DNA of 16,844 bases from Alphaproteobacteria bacterium (GCA_026400595.1 JAPLOT010000193.1:1-16844), one strand, 5' to 3'. Counted from the stretch's first letter, positions 1 through 7,474 are shown. The notes: generated from the letters alone by a model not told the origin. Made by a program: numbers and translations.

Positions 1-155
1 TTGGTGCCCGCCGACGTCTTGACGGACGCGGATTTCGCCGCCGGTCCCTTCGTGATGCAGGTTCCATTGTCGCGACAGCTCGCATGGGCAGAATTACTGG
101 AAGCCATGCCAAGTACAGCAGCGGCAACAAAGCTAACAAGAAGGGCCTTCTTCAT
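1..155 (-). CDS. Small secreted protein, N-terminal part (cut by window edge)
   Basis: The minus strand reads an ATG at 155 followed by 51 codons that run off the left edge without a stop. The first 25 residues are a classic Sec signal peptide: MKKALL, a hydrophobic core of V, A, L and G, then a small-residue cleavage site ending SAHA. The mature part begins SCRDNGTC and holds two cysteines (about residues 27 and 33), then a Lys/Ser/Ala-rich stretch. A second in-frame ATG lies one codon upstream at 158. The AAAGGA ribosome binding site (about 161-166) is better spaced for the ATG at 155. I do not recognise the family; it is probably a short periplasmic protein. It is transcribed divergently from obgE. 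Confidence 0.6.
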   Translation of the reverse strand, partial: MKKALLVSFVAAAVLGMASSNSAHASCRDNGTCITKGPAAKSASVKTSAGT

Positions 156-376
156 CATGTTCCTTTCCGAATACTCAGAGTTACAGGCGCTGAATTCCGT
201 TTGACTGGGCTTCAGGTTCAACCGATCGCCGATGTTCGGGTGAAGGCCGGGGATAGACTTCCCAAATGTGTCTCCAATGTGGGGAAAATGGTGCAATGCG
301 AAGACGATTGCCGATTGTGGCCGCCGCGCCACGGGGGGCTAGGCGTCAGGGCCCCGAAAGGATATGAGGCTGGAAG

Positions 377-1420
377 ATGAAATTCCTCGACCAGGCAAAG
401 GTTTATGTGCGCTCCGGCAATGGCGGAGCGGGCGCGGTCTCATTCCGCAGGGAAAAGTTCATCGAAATGGGCGGGCCCGACGGAGGCGATGGCGGCAAGG
501 GCGGCGACATCTGGGTCGAGGCCGTCGACGGCCTCAACACGCTCATCGACTACCGTTATCAGCAGCATTTCAAGGCGGCGACCGGTGGACATGGCATGGG
601 CCGGCTCAGGGCGGGCGCCAATTCGCCGGACATCGTGCTCAAGGTTCCCGCGGGTACCGAGATCCTCGAGGAAGACAACGAGACCGTCATCGCCGATCTC
701 GCCAAGGCAGGTGACCGGGTGCGCATTGCAAAGGGTGGCAATGGCGGCTTCGGCAATGCCTATTTCAAGTCGGCCACCAATCGCGCGCCGCGCCATGCCA
801 ATCCTGGTCAGGAGGGCGAAGAACGCTGGATCTGGCTGCGCCTCAAGCTCATCGCCGATGCTGGCCTTGTCGGGCTTCCCAATGCCGGCAAGTCGACGCT
901 GCTGGCTGCTGTTTCCGCGGCCAAGCCGAAGATCGCGGACTATCCCTTCACCACGCTGCATCCGCAGCTGGGCGTCGTCCGGGCCGCCGGAAACAGCTTC
1001 GTGCTGGCTGACATTCCCGGCCTCATCGAAGGTGCGCATGAAGGTCATGGACTGGGCACGCGCTTCCTCGGCCACGTCGAGCGCTGCGCGGTGCTCCTTC
1101 ATCTCATCGATGTGACCGGTGAAGATCCGGTGGCCGCCTATCGCGTGATCCGCAAGGAACTCAAGGCCTACTCGCCGCTCCTTGCCGAGAAGGACGAGAT
1201 CATCGCCTTCAACAAGATCGACGCAATTTCGGAGGAAGATCTCGCTGCGAAGCTGGCCGAATTCAGGAAGCGAGCCCGCAAGACGCCGCTGCTGATTTCG
1301 GGTGCCACCGGCAAGGGTGTCGACGATGCCATGAAGAAGCTGCTCACCATCATCGAGAATGCCAAGGCGCTCGCCAGGAAGGATCAGCCCGGCGTCATCT
1401 CCGAGGAGTGGCGGCCGTGA
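377..1420 (+). CDS. obgE: Obg-family GTPase ObgE/CgtA
   Basis: Ribosome-associated GTPase that acts in late 50S assembly and in growth and stress control; it is usually essential. The 347 residues open with the glycine-rich Obg fold (about 1-157, with NGGAGA and GGPDGGDGGKGG). The G domain follows: G1 GLPNAGKS at 166-173, the YPFTT switch at 189-193, G3 DIPGLIEGA at 212-220, G4 NKID at 279-282 and G5 SGATGKG at 308-314. No long C-terminal OCT extension is present, as is common in alphaproteobacteria. The ATG at 377 has a GAGG ribosome binding site at 366-369. Its stop overlaps the proB start by 4 nt (GTGA), so it probably heads an operon with proB, proA and nadD. Confidence 0.97.
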   Translation: MKFLDQAKVYVRSGNGGAGAVSFRREKFIEMGGPDGGDGGKGGDIWVEAVDGLNTLIDYRYQQHFKAATGGHGMGRLRAGANSPDIVLKVPAGTEILEEDNETVIADLAKAGDRVRIAKGGNGGFGNAYFKSATNRAPRHANPGQEGEERWIWLRLKLIADAGLVGLPNAGKSTLLAAVSAAKPKIADYPFTTLHPQLGVVRAAGNSFVLADIPGLIEGAHEGHGLGTRFLGHVERCAVLLHLIDVTGEDPVAAYRVIRKELKAYSPLLAEKDEIIAFNKIDAISEEDLAAKLAEFRKRARKTPLLISGATGKGVDDAMKKLLTIIENAKALARKDQPGVISEEWRP

Positions 1421-2544
1421 CATCGCGCCTCGCCAAGGCCCGCCGCATCGTGGTGAAGATCGGATCGGCCCTGCTTGTCGACGGCAAGACGGGGGCGATC
1501 AAGGCCTCATGGCTGTCTTCGCTGATCGATGATCTTGCCGACTTGCGCGTCGGCGGTGCCGAGATCATCATCGTCTCGTCGGGCGCCATCGCACTGGGGC
1601 GCCGCAGCCTCGGTCTGCCCAAGGGCAAGCTGAAACTGGAGCAGAGTCAAGCGGCAGCCGCCGTGGGCCAGATTGCACTGGCCCAGGCCTGGTCCGAAGC
1701 GCTGCGCACCCGCAACATGGTGGCCGCTCAGGTGCTGGTGACGCTCACCGACACCGAAGAGCGGCGACGCTATCTCAATGCCCGCGCCACACTGGCGACG
1801 CTGCTCGACCAGGGCGCAGTTCCGGTCATCAATGAGAACGACACCGTGGCGACGAGCGAGATCCGCTATGGCGACAATGACCGGCTGGCAGCCCGCGTGG
1901 CCTCCATGATGTCGGCCGATTGTCTCGTGCTTCTGTCGGACATCGATGGGCTCTACAGCGCTCCGCCCGGGAGCAAGGGGGCCCGGTTCATCTCAGAAGT
2001 TCTGTCCATCTCTCCCGAGATCGAGGCCATGGCGGGCAAGCCGATCTCGGGCCTTGGCTCCGGCGGCATGATCACCAAGATCGAGGCGGGAAAGATCGCG
2101 CTGGGCGCCGGCTGCAACATGGTGATCGCCTCCGGCCATGAGCGCCATCCGTTGCGGCGCGTGGTGGATGGCGCGCGCTGCACCTGGTTTCTCGCCTCTG
2201 CCTCGGCCCTTCAGTCACGCAAGCGCTGGATTGCCGGCACCTTGCAGCCGACCGGTCGTCTCGTGGTCGATGATGGCGCGGTGGCGGCGCTCTCGAAGGG
2301 CAAGAGTCTGTTGCCGGCCGGCGTGCGCCGCGTCGATGGCAGCTTCACGCGCGGCGATACGGTGAGTATCGTGACCGCACGCGGACACGAGATCGCGCGC
2401 GGGCTGGTCGCCTATGATGCGGGCGATGCGGCGCGCATTGCAGGCCTCAAGTCCGGGGAGATCGAAAAGGTTCTGGGTTTCCGGGGCCGCGACGAGCTGG
2501 TGCACCGCGACGACATGGTGCTGATGGTTGGAGAGCTGACATGA
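1417..2544 (+). CDS. proB: Glutamate 5-kinase ProB
   Basis: Phosphorylates L-glutamate to glutamyl 5-phosphate, the first and normally proline-inhibited step of proline synthesis, in the cytoplasm. The amino-acid kinase domain (about 1-260) shows VVKIGSALL at 12-20, SSGAIALG at 54-61, NENDTVA at 139-145, the GDNDRLAARVA segment at 152-162, LLSDIDGLY at 172-180 and GSGGMITKIEAGK at 214-226. A C-terminal PUA domain (about 279-365, starting GRLVVDDGAV) completes the 375-residue protein. I chose the GTG at 1417 because it overlaps the obgE stop (GTGA) and has a GAGGAG site at 1403-1408 with 8 nt spacing. The in-frame GTG at 1408 sits on that site and is less likely. The stop overlaps proA by ATGA. 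Confidence 0.97.
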   Translation: MTSRLAKARRIVVKIGSALLVDGKTGAIKASWLSSLIDDLADLRVGGAEIIIVSSGAIALGRRSLGLPKGKLKLEQSQAAAAVGQIALAQAWSEALRTRNMVAAQVLVTLTDTEERRRYLNARATLATLLDQGAVPVINENDTVATSEIRYGDNDRLAARVASMMSADCLVLLSDIDGLYSAPPGSKGARFISEVLSISPEIEAMAGKPISGLGSGGMITKIEAGKIALGAGCNMVIASGHERHPLRRVVDGARCTWFLASASALQSRKRWIAGTLQPTGRLVVDDGAVAALSKGKSLLPAGVRRVDGSFTRGDTVSIVTARGHEIARGLVAYDAGDAARIAGLKSGEIEKVLGFRGRDELVHRDDMVLMVGELT

Positions 2545-3812
2545 ATGCCGTGACCAGCAATCGCGAGATGATGATGACGCTGGGCCAGGCGGCGCGCATC
2601 GCCGCACGCGAACTGGCGCGTGCGCCGTCCGTTCAGAAGGACGAGGCGCTGCGGGCCATGGCAGCCAAGATCCGACGCTCGGCGGCAGACATCGCCTCCG
2701 AGAACAGGCGCGACCTTGAGAATGCGCGTGCGCGCGAACTGAAGCCAAGCTTTGTCGACAGACTGACTCTTGACGGGGTTCGAATCGAAGCGCTTGCAAG
2801 GGGTCTCGAAGACATCGCGGCACTTCCCGATCCGGTCGGCGCGGTGATGGCGCATTGGACTCGTCCCAATGGCCTGGATTTCTCGCGGGTGAGGGTTCCC
2901 ATCGGCGTCATCGGCATCATCTACGAAAGCCGCCCCAACGTGACGGCCGATGCCGGAGGGCTGTGCATGAAGTCGGGCAACGCCGCGATCCTGCGCGGCG
3001 GTTCGGACAGTTTTCATTCCTCGGCCGCCATCGTGGCCTGCCTGCAGCGCGGGCTGGATGTTGCGGGGTTGCCGCGCACCGCGGTCCAGATGGTGCCGAC
3101 CGCCGATCGTGATTGCGTCGGACTCATGCTGGAGGGCCTGGGCGGCGCGCTTGACCTCATCGTGCCGCGCGGCGGCAGGAGCCTGGTGTCACGCGTGCAG
3201 TCCGAGGCGCGCGTGCCGGTCTTCAGCCACCTCGAAGGCATCTGTCATGTCTATGTCGACAAGGCGGCCGATACCGACATGGCCTGCCGGATCGTTCTCA
3301 ACTCCAAGATGCGGCGCACCGGCATCTGCGGCGCGGCAGAAACCATCCTGGTCGACCGCGCCGGTGCCGAGCGCCATCTCAGGCAGGTGATCCGTGCACT
3401 GATCGATGCCGGATGCGAGGTGCGCGGCGATGTCCATGCCATGGCCGCCGATCCGCGCGTCAAGCCCGCAAGCGAAGAGGACTGGTCGACGGAATATCTC
3501 GACGCCGTTGTCGCCGTGAAGGTGGTCGATGGCGTGGGCGAGGCCATCGACCACATCACGCGTTACGGATCGCAGCACACCGATTCGATCGTGACGGAGG
3601 ACCGGGCGGCGGCCGAGCGGTTCCTCGCGGAGCTCGACAGCGCCATCGTGCTGCACAATGCATCGACGCAGTTTGCCGATGGCGGAGAATTCGGTTTCGG
3701 CGCGGAGATCGGCATCGCCACGGGCAAGCTGCATGCGCGGGGGCCAGTCGGTCTCGAACAGCTCACCACCTTCAAGTATCAGGTGCGGGGCACGGGTCAG
3801 GTCCGGCCTTGA
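2541..3812 (+). CDS. proA: Glutamate-5-semialdehyde dehydrogenase (gamma-glutamyl phosphate reductase) ProA
   Basis: Reduces glutamyl 5-phosphate with NADPH to glutamate 5-semialdehyde, the second step of proline synthesis, and probably takes the labile product directly from ProB. The 423-residue protein has the aldehyde-dehydrogenase-like fold. Visible marks are IGVIGIIYESRPNVT at 121-135, the GNAAILRGG segment at 146-154, VPRGG at 208-212 and the catalytic cysteine C263 in RRTGICGAAETILVD. The C-terminal HTDSIVTE and GPVGLEQLTTFKY stretches are typical. The ATG at 2541 overlaps the proB stop (ATGA) and has a GGAGAG site at 2530-2535. The stop overlaps the nadD start by 4 nt. The gene is intact. 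Confidence 0.97.
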   Translation: MNAVTSNREMMMTLGQAARIAARELARAPSVQKDEALRAMAAKIRRSAADIASENRRDLENARARELKPSFVDRLTLDGVRIEALARGLEDIAALPDPVGAVMAHWTRPNGLDFSRVRVPIGVIGIIYESRPNVTADAGGLCMKSGNAAILRGGSDSFHSSAAIVACLQRGLDVAGLPRTAVQMVPTADRDCVGLMLEGLGGALDLIVPRGGRSLVSRVQSEARVPVFSHLEGICHVYVDKAADTDMACRIVLNSKMRRTGICGAAETILVDRAGAERHLRQVIRALIDAGCEVRGDVHAMAADPRVKPASEEDWSTEYLDAVVAVKVVDGVGEAIDHITRYGSQHTDSIVTEDRAAAERFLAELDSAIVLHNASTQFADGGEFGFGAEIGIATGKLHARGPVGLEQLTTFKYQVRGTGQVRP

Positions 3813-4444
3813 TCCGCTTTCCGCCCTTCGGCGACGGACAGAGAATCGGCCTCTTCGGCGGATCCTTCAATCCGGCGCATTACGGGCACTACATGGTGGC
3901 GCTTTATGCGCTGAAGAAGCTGCAGCTGGACTGGGTCTGGTGGCTGGTATCGCCGCAGAATCCGCTGAAGGATCCGTCCGAAACCGGAGAATATGGCGCC
4001 CGCCTGGCCTTCACCCGCGGGATTGCGCGCCATCCGCGCTTCGCCGTGACCGATATCGAGAAGCAGCTGGGATCGCGTACCACTGCGGAGACCCTGCGCG
4101 GGATGGCGCCGGTGCTGAAGCGTGCACATTTCGTGTGGATCATGGGCGCCGACAGCTTCGCCAACCTGCACCATTGGCACGACTGGCTGGAGATTCCAGA
4201 AACGCTCCCGCTCGCCATTCTGGCGCGGCCCGGATACTCGCTGCGCGCGCTCGGAAGCCCCGCGGCCACGCGCTTTGCCGAGCAGCAGGTTCCCACGCCG
4301 CTTGCGCGACAGCTGGTCACTACGCCGCCGCCAGCCTGGGCCTTCATCCCCATGCCGCTCCGGCCGGAAAGCTCGACCGCAATTCGCAGCAAGCAGAGGC
4401 CTGCTGTGAACGCGGTCAAGTCCGGTGCGAGGTCTCCCGGCTAG
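3809..4444 (+). CDS. nadD: Nicotinate-mononucleotide adenylyltransferase NadD
   Basis: Transfers AMP from ATP to nicotinate mononucleotide, giving deamido-NAD, the penultimate step of NAD synthesis. The 211-residue protein has the nucleotidyltransferase signature GLFGGSFNPAHYGHY near residues 14-28, WIMGADSFANLHHWHDW in the middle and the family's SSTAIR motif near the end. Earlier in-frame starts lie deep inside proA. The TTG at 3809 gives the usual length and overlaps the proA stop as TTGA, matching the coupling pattern of this operon; only a weak AGG stands upstream. The stop lies in CTAG at 4441-4444, a palindrome that also supplies the stop of the convergent acyl-CoA dehydrogenase remnant. 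In related genomes rsfS follows directly; here it lies about 2 kb further on. Confidence 0.93.
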   Translation: MIRFPPFGDGQRIGLFGGSFNPAHYGHYMVALYALKKLQLDWVWWLVSPQNPLKDPSETGEYGARLAFTRGIARHPRFAVTDIEKQLGSRTTAETLRGMAPVLKRAHFVWIMGADSFANLHHWHDWLEIPETLPLAILARPGYSLRALGSPAATRFAEQQVPTPLARQLVTTPPPAWAFIPMPLRPESSTAIRSKQRPAVNAVKSGARSPG

Positions 4445-5420
4445 AAAACCCTGTCGACGGGAAGCCCGAGGGCAAGCGAACCGGCAAAGGTCGCTTGCGG
4501 GCCAGCCTGCAGGACGTGATAGCGCGCGCCCTGGATGTCGCGGAACCTTCCTGTGCGCCCGCACGTTCCGTCTGCATGCGTCCAATGAGCTGCGTGACAT
4601 TGTGATCGGCGCGGCGCTTGCGCGCAAGTTCGACGGCGATGCTGCAGGCGCTTTCGGCAACGCCAAGATAGGCGGCGTAGACCAGCGGGAAGGCCAGCGT
4701 CGCGATGGTGTGAAACAGCGGGTGCCATTCACCGGCTTTGCGCTTGAGGGCAACGGCCGTTTCCGGAATCACGTGACCCTCGATCAGCACGTCATGCGAG
4801 CCCGTGCCGCGCATGCCCAGCGTGCGCCAGACCGGATCGATGCGCACGTGGGGCGATGTCATCGGAATGCCGAAGTGAAGGACCATCGGCTCCTGTCCGT
4901 CCTCTTCCAGCACGGCGCCGGTCATCAGGAGATCGCCGGCCGGCGCGCCTGAGGTGAAGATCTTTCGGGCATTGATGCTGTAACCGCCCTCGACGCGCAC
5001 GGCCCGTCCGGAGCCTGCGATCCAGTCGGAGCCGCCGCTCGAAAGCAAGACGAGCTTCTCGGCGGCGATGCGCCTCAGCAGGGGCTCAACGGCGGCAACC
5101 TTCTGGGTCTTCCAGCGCCATGCCGGGATCGCCACCTGATGCGTGTGCATGGAAAATGCGAGCGCGGTCGAACTGCAGTGATGGGCGAGAATGCGGAGCA
5201 TGTCGGCCAGTTCCGCGAGTTCGGCTCCGCCGCCGCCCAATTCCGCGGGTACGCCCGCCTCAACAAGGCCCGATGTCTTCAGCGCAGCATAGTTGTCGGC
5301 GACAAAGCAGTCCTCCTCGTCGGCCTTCGCGGCGTGCCGCGCAAACTGTTGGCCCAGCGTCTGGGCAATGGCAAGAAGCGAGGGACGGCGTTCCGGCTTC
5401 GTCATGGGCAGAGCAGTCAT
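4441..5420 (-). pseudogene. Acyl-CoA dehydrogenase family gene with internal deletion and frameshift
   Basis: FAD-dependent acyl-CoA dehydrogenase family member of unknown substrate, probably inactive. From the ATG at 5420 (GGAGG at 5429-5433, 8 nt away; an ATG at 5426 is too close) the frame runs about 284 residues. It contains the helical N-terminal domain, the middle beta domain (GGSDWIAGSG, NARKIFTSGAPAGD, WRTLGMRGTGSHDV) and the start of the C-terminal helices, to RMQTE near 4568. There the family's reading frame stops making sense. A second frame then reads FRDIQGARYHVLQAGPQA and ALGLPVDRVF to a TAG at 4441, which is the typical family C-terminus (RDxQGARxHxLQ). Roughly 55-65 residues expected between the two parts are absent. 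If the first frame were translated it would run on to 4416 inside nadD. It is divergent from the HxlR gene, its probable regulator. Confidence 0.75.
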
Positions 5421-5473
5421 GAGCATGTCCTCCGATCAGCGATGGAGCGGCTTCTTGGCCCGTCCGCTTCCGT

Positions 5474-5498
5474 CGCTCCAGTGCAGAATCTGTACTGC
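5474..5498. promoter_or_regulatory. Candidate operator dyads in the divergent acyl-CoA dehydrogenase/HxlR intergenic region
   Basis: The 140-nt region between the two divergent starts holds a 16-nt partial dyad with arms GCAG and CTGC (5483-5498). Just beside it lies CGCTCCA (5474-5480), the inverted copy of TGGAGCG at 5443-5449. HxlR-type regulators usually bind dyads in divergent promoters of this kind, often controlling both genes. The symmetry is imperfect and no clear -35/-10 pair was found, so this is only a candidate. Confidence 0.3.
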
Positions 5499-5560
5499 CT
5501 CGGGTGCTGACAGGCGTGGTATGGTGCTGCCGCTCCGGGGCAATCATCAGGGAGGTTCGC

Positions 5561-6292
5561 ATGCCCGAATCCACAAGCTACGGGCAGTTCTGCCCGGTCG
5601 CGATGGCGGCGGAGATCGTCTGTTCACGCTGGACTCCGCTGCTGATCCGCGAGCTCATGTCCGGATCGACCCGGTTCAACGACCTGCGCCGCGGCGTGCC
5701 ACGCATGTCGCCGACGCTGCTGTCGAAACGTCTCAAGGAACTGGAGCAATCCGGCATCGTCATGGTCGACCGGAGCGCCGGCACCAGCGACTACCGATTG
5801 ACATCGGCCGGCGAGGAGCTCCGGCCGATCGTGTTGGCGCTGGGAAACTGGGGACAGCGCTGGGTGGAAACCGAGCTGACGCTGCGCACCCTCGATCCGA
5901 CGCTGCTGATGTGGGACATGCGGCGCGGACTCCGCATCTCGCCGCCGCCCGACCTCCGTTGCACGATCAGATTCCACTTTCCGGAAATGAAGTCGAATCA
6001 GCGATCCTACTGGCTGGTGGTCGAACCCGAGGGCAGCGTCGATCTCTGCTATGTCGAACCTGGCTATCCGATCGACATCTATGTCGAGGGATCGCTGCGC
6101 AGCATGACCGCCGTGTGGATGGGGCTGAGCCGCCTGAATGCCGAACGCGAGGCCTATCGGCTCGAGATCGACGGCGACCGCGGCCTGGTGCAGTCCTTCT
6201 GCGGCTGGCTGGCGCTTAGCCCCTTTGCCCGCGAAGCCAAGCGGCCGGATGCCAGCATCCGCCCGGCGCCTCATCGTGTCATCGCGGCGTAA
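5561..6292 (+). CDS. HxlR-family winged-helix regulator with SCP2-like C-terminal domain
   Basis: Probable DNA-binding regulator of 243 residues. Residues 1-105 match the HxlR winged helix: the N-terminal cysteine C11 in GQFCPVAMA, the SRWTPLLIRELMSG helix, RFNDLRRGVPRMSPTLLSKRLKELEQSGI recognition region and the wing ending DYRLTSAGEEL. Residues about 115-215 form an extra domain resembling the SCP2 sterol-carrier-like extension known in some HxlR proteins, possibly a lipid or acyl ligand sensor (inference). The ATG at 5561 follows GGAGG at 5551-5555; an upstream in-frame start at 5504 lacks such a site. It is divergent from the broken acyl-CoA dehydrogenase, which suggests that the pair once formed a regulator-target module. 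Confidence 0.88.
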   Translation: MPESTSYGQFCPVAMAAEIVCSRWTPLLIRELMSGSTRFNDLRRGVPRMSPTLLSKRLKELEQSGIVMVDRSAGTSDYRLTSAGEELRPIVLALGNWGQRWVETELTLRTLDPTLLMWDMRRGLRISPPPDLRCTIRFHFPEMKSNQRSYWLVVEPEGSVDLCYVEPGYPIDIYVEGSLRSMTAVWMGLSRLNAEREAYRLEIDGDRGLVQSFCGWLALSPFAREAKRPDASIRPAPHRVIAA

Positions 6293-6303
6293 CATACTGG
6301 GCC

Positions 6304-6332
6304 TTGAATGGCAGGGCCGGAGGGCCTAGTTT
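6304..6332 (+). promoter_or_regulatory. Candidate promoter for rsfS-rlmH (TTGAAT-N17-TAGTTT)
   Basis: TTGAAT at 6304-6309 and TAGTTT at 6327-6332 are separated by exactly 17 nt and lie 75 nt before the proposed rsfS start. The same TAGTTT box at the same spacing from a TTG box occurs upstream of mmsA. The TTG and spacing fit a sigma-70 promoter, but the -10 match is modest. Confidence 0.4.
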
Positions 6333-6339
6333 GGCCCTG
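6312..6339 (+). terminator. Possible hairpin between the HxlR gene and rsfS
   Basis: AGGGCC (6321-6326) and GGCCCT (6333-6338) form a perfect 6-bp stem with a 6-nt loop. CAGGGCC (6312-6318) can pair instead with GGCCCTG (6333-6339). Only GTTGT follows, so a U-tract is weak. It may be a poor terminator for the HxlR gene or merely overlap the rsfS promoter. Confidence 0.3.
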
Positions 6340-6406
6340 TTGTCACCGGTTCGGGACATGATCGCCAGTCTGATGAAGACCTGCGCATTGAAAGAGGACG
6401 ATACCC

Positions 6407-6934
6407 CTGAAAGCACCAGCGAAGAAGAACGCTGCGCCTAAGGCCGCAGCGAAGGCGAAGCCTGTTGCCAAAAAGGCGGCAGCCAAGCCGGTCAAGACCG
6501 CGAAGCCCGCGAAAGCCGCCAAGGCCAAGGTGCCGAAGGTCAAGCCCAAGGCCGGAAAGGCCGCCCCTGCACGCAAAGCCGCAAAGCCTGCCAAGCCCGG
6601 TCTTCTGGACATGGTGCTGGCGCAGCTTGATGACGCCAAGGCCGAGGCCGTGGTGACCATCAACCTCGACGGCAAGGGCGCGCTGGCCGACAGCATGGTC
6701 GTGGCCTCGGGCCGTTCCAACCGGCACGTCGGCGCCATCGCCGACCAGCTCGTGGACAGGCTGAAGGAGGCCGGTCACCGCAATCTCCGGATCGAAGGCA
6801 TGCCGCAGTGCGACTGGGTCCTGGTCGATGCCGGGGATGTGGTCGTGCATCTGTTCCGCCCCGAGGTGCGCAGCTTCTACAACCTCGAGAAACTGTGGTC
6901 GGAACACGCGCCGCAGGAACGCGTCGCGGTCTGA
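6407..6934 (+). CDS. rsfS: Ribosomal silencing factor RsfS with a Lys/Ala/Pro-rich N-terminal tail
   Basis: RsfS binds ribosomal protein L14 (uL14) on the 50S subunit and blocks joining with 30S in slow growth. The conserved domain (about 66-170) starts LLDMVLAQLDDAKAEAVVTINL and includes MVVASGRSNRHVGAIADQL, CDWVLVDAGDVVVHLFRPEVR and FYNLEKLW. Ahead of it lie about 65 residues made almost only of Lys, Ala, Pro and Val, with about 21 lysines and no acidic residue. This composition continues without a stop up to CTG at 6407, which has GAGG at 6394-6397, 9 nt away; a stop lies at 6389. No ATG, GTG or TTG exists before the GTG at 6530, which would cut the tail in half. I prefer the CTG start. 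rlmH follows after 3 nt. Confidence 0.85.
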   Translation: MKAPAKKNAAPKAAAKAKPVAKKAAAKPVKTAKPAKAAKAKVPKVKPKAGKAAPARKAAKPAKPGLLDMVLAQLDDAKAEAVVTINLDGKGALADSMVVASGRSNRHVGAIADQLVDRLKEAGHRNLRIEGMPQCDWVLVDAGDVVVHLFRPEVRSFYNLEKLWSEHAPQERVAV

Positions 6935-6937
6935 GTC

Positions 6938-7420
6938 GTGCGGCTCTCGGTCATTGCCGTGGGCCGTCTCAAGGCCGGTCCGGAGAAGGACCTTGCCGAG
7001 GAGTACCGCAAGCGCAGTGAAGCCCTTGGACGGAGAGCCGGTATCACCCGCCTTGCCGTGGCCGAGTTTGCCGAATCCCAGGCCGGCAGCGCGGCCCTGC
7101 GCAGCGCCGAAGAAGCGCAGCTGATCGCCGGCGCCCTGCCGCCGCGCGGCTTCACCGTCGTGCTGGACGAGGCCGGCAAGTCCATGACCAGCGCCGACTT
7201 CGCCGCCTTCCTGCAAAGACGGCGCGATGACGGAACCGCCGATCTCGCCTTCGTCGTCGGTGGCCCGGACGGGCATGCCCAGGCCACGCGCGCGGGTGCC
7301 GGCCTCGTCCTGTCCTTCGGGGCCATGACCTGGCCGCATCGCCTGGTGCGCGTGCTGCTTTTCGAACAGATTTACCGGGCAGTGACCATTATGGTGAATC
7401 ATCCCTATCACCGGGCCTGA
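6938..7420 (+). CDS. rlmH: 23S rRNA (pseudouridine(1915)-N3)-methyltransferase RlmH
   Basis: SPOUT-class methyltransferase that methylates pseudouridine 1915 in helix 69 of 23S rRNA, using S-adenosylmethionine on assembled 70S ribosomes. At 160 residues it has the family's usual size. It shows the start MRLSVIAVGRLK, the cofactor-knot motif GGPDGH at 108-113, LSFGAMTWPHRLVRVLLFEQIYRA and the terminal HPYHRA. The GTG at 6938 is 3 nt after the rsfS stop; no strong ribosome binding site is visible, so translation is probably coupled to rsfS. The neighbourhood fits the standard rsfS-rlmH pair. Confidence 0.96.
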   Translation: MRLSVIAVGRLKAGPEKDLAEEYRKRSEALGRRAGITRLAVAEFAESQAGSAALRSAEEAQLIAGALPPRGFTVVLDEAGKSMTSADFAAFLQRRRDDGTADLAFVVGGPDGHAQATRAGAGLVLSFGAMTWPHRLVRVLLFEQIYRAVTIMVNHPYHRA

Positions 7421-7474
7421 GTCGCAGCCGCTCCGGCCATATTTTGGACAATCGCGATACCCAGTTTCCCGAGC

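Noticed and set aside
201..229. TTGACT at 201-206 as a -35 box for obgE
   Set aside because: No acceptable -10 box stands 16-18 nt downstream, so no obgE promoter is called in the 159-376 gap.
84..380. 98-codon open frame between the left-edge gene and obgE
   Set aside because: It starts antisense to the secreted-protein gene, has no ribosome binding site and no recognisable feature.
440..1423. 327-codon minus-strand open frame opposite obgE
   Set aside because: Shadow of obgE, which has every GTPase motif; composition of the opposite frame is not protein-like.
3658..4605. Plus-strand open frame spanning the end of proA, nadD and the dehydrogenase remnant
   Set aside because: It crosses three genes in a wrong frame and is Arg/Ala-rich without any motif.
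6373..6441. Short ATG open frame ahead of rsfS (22 codons, stop at 6439-6441) as a leader peptide
   Set aside because: It has no ribosome binding site and overlaps the rsfS tail in another frame; the uniform Lys/Ala/Pro codons of the tail explain this stretch better.
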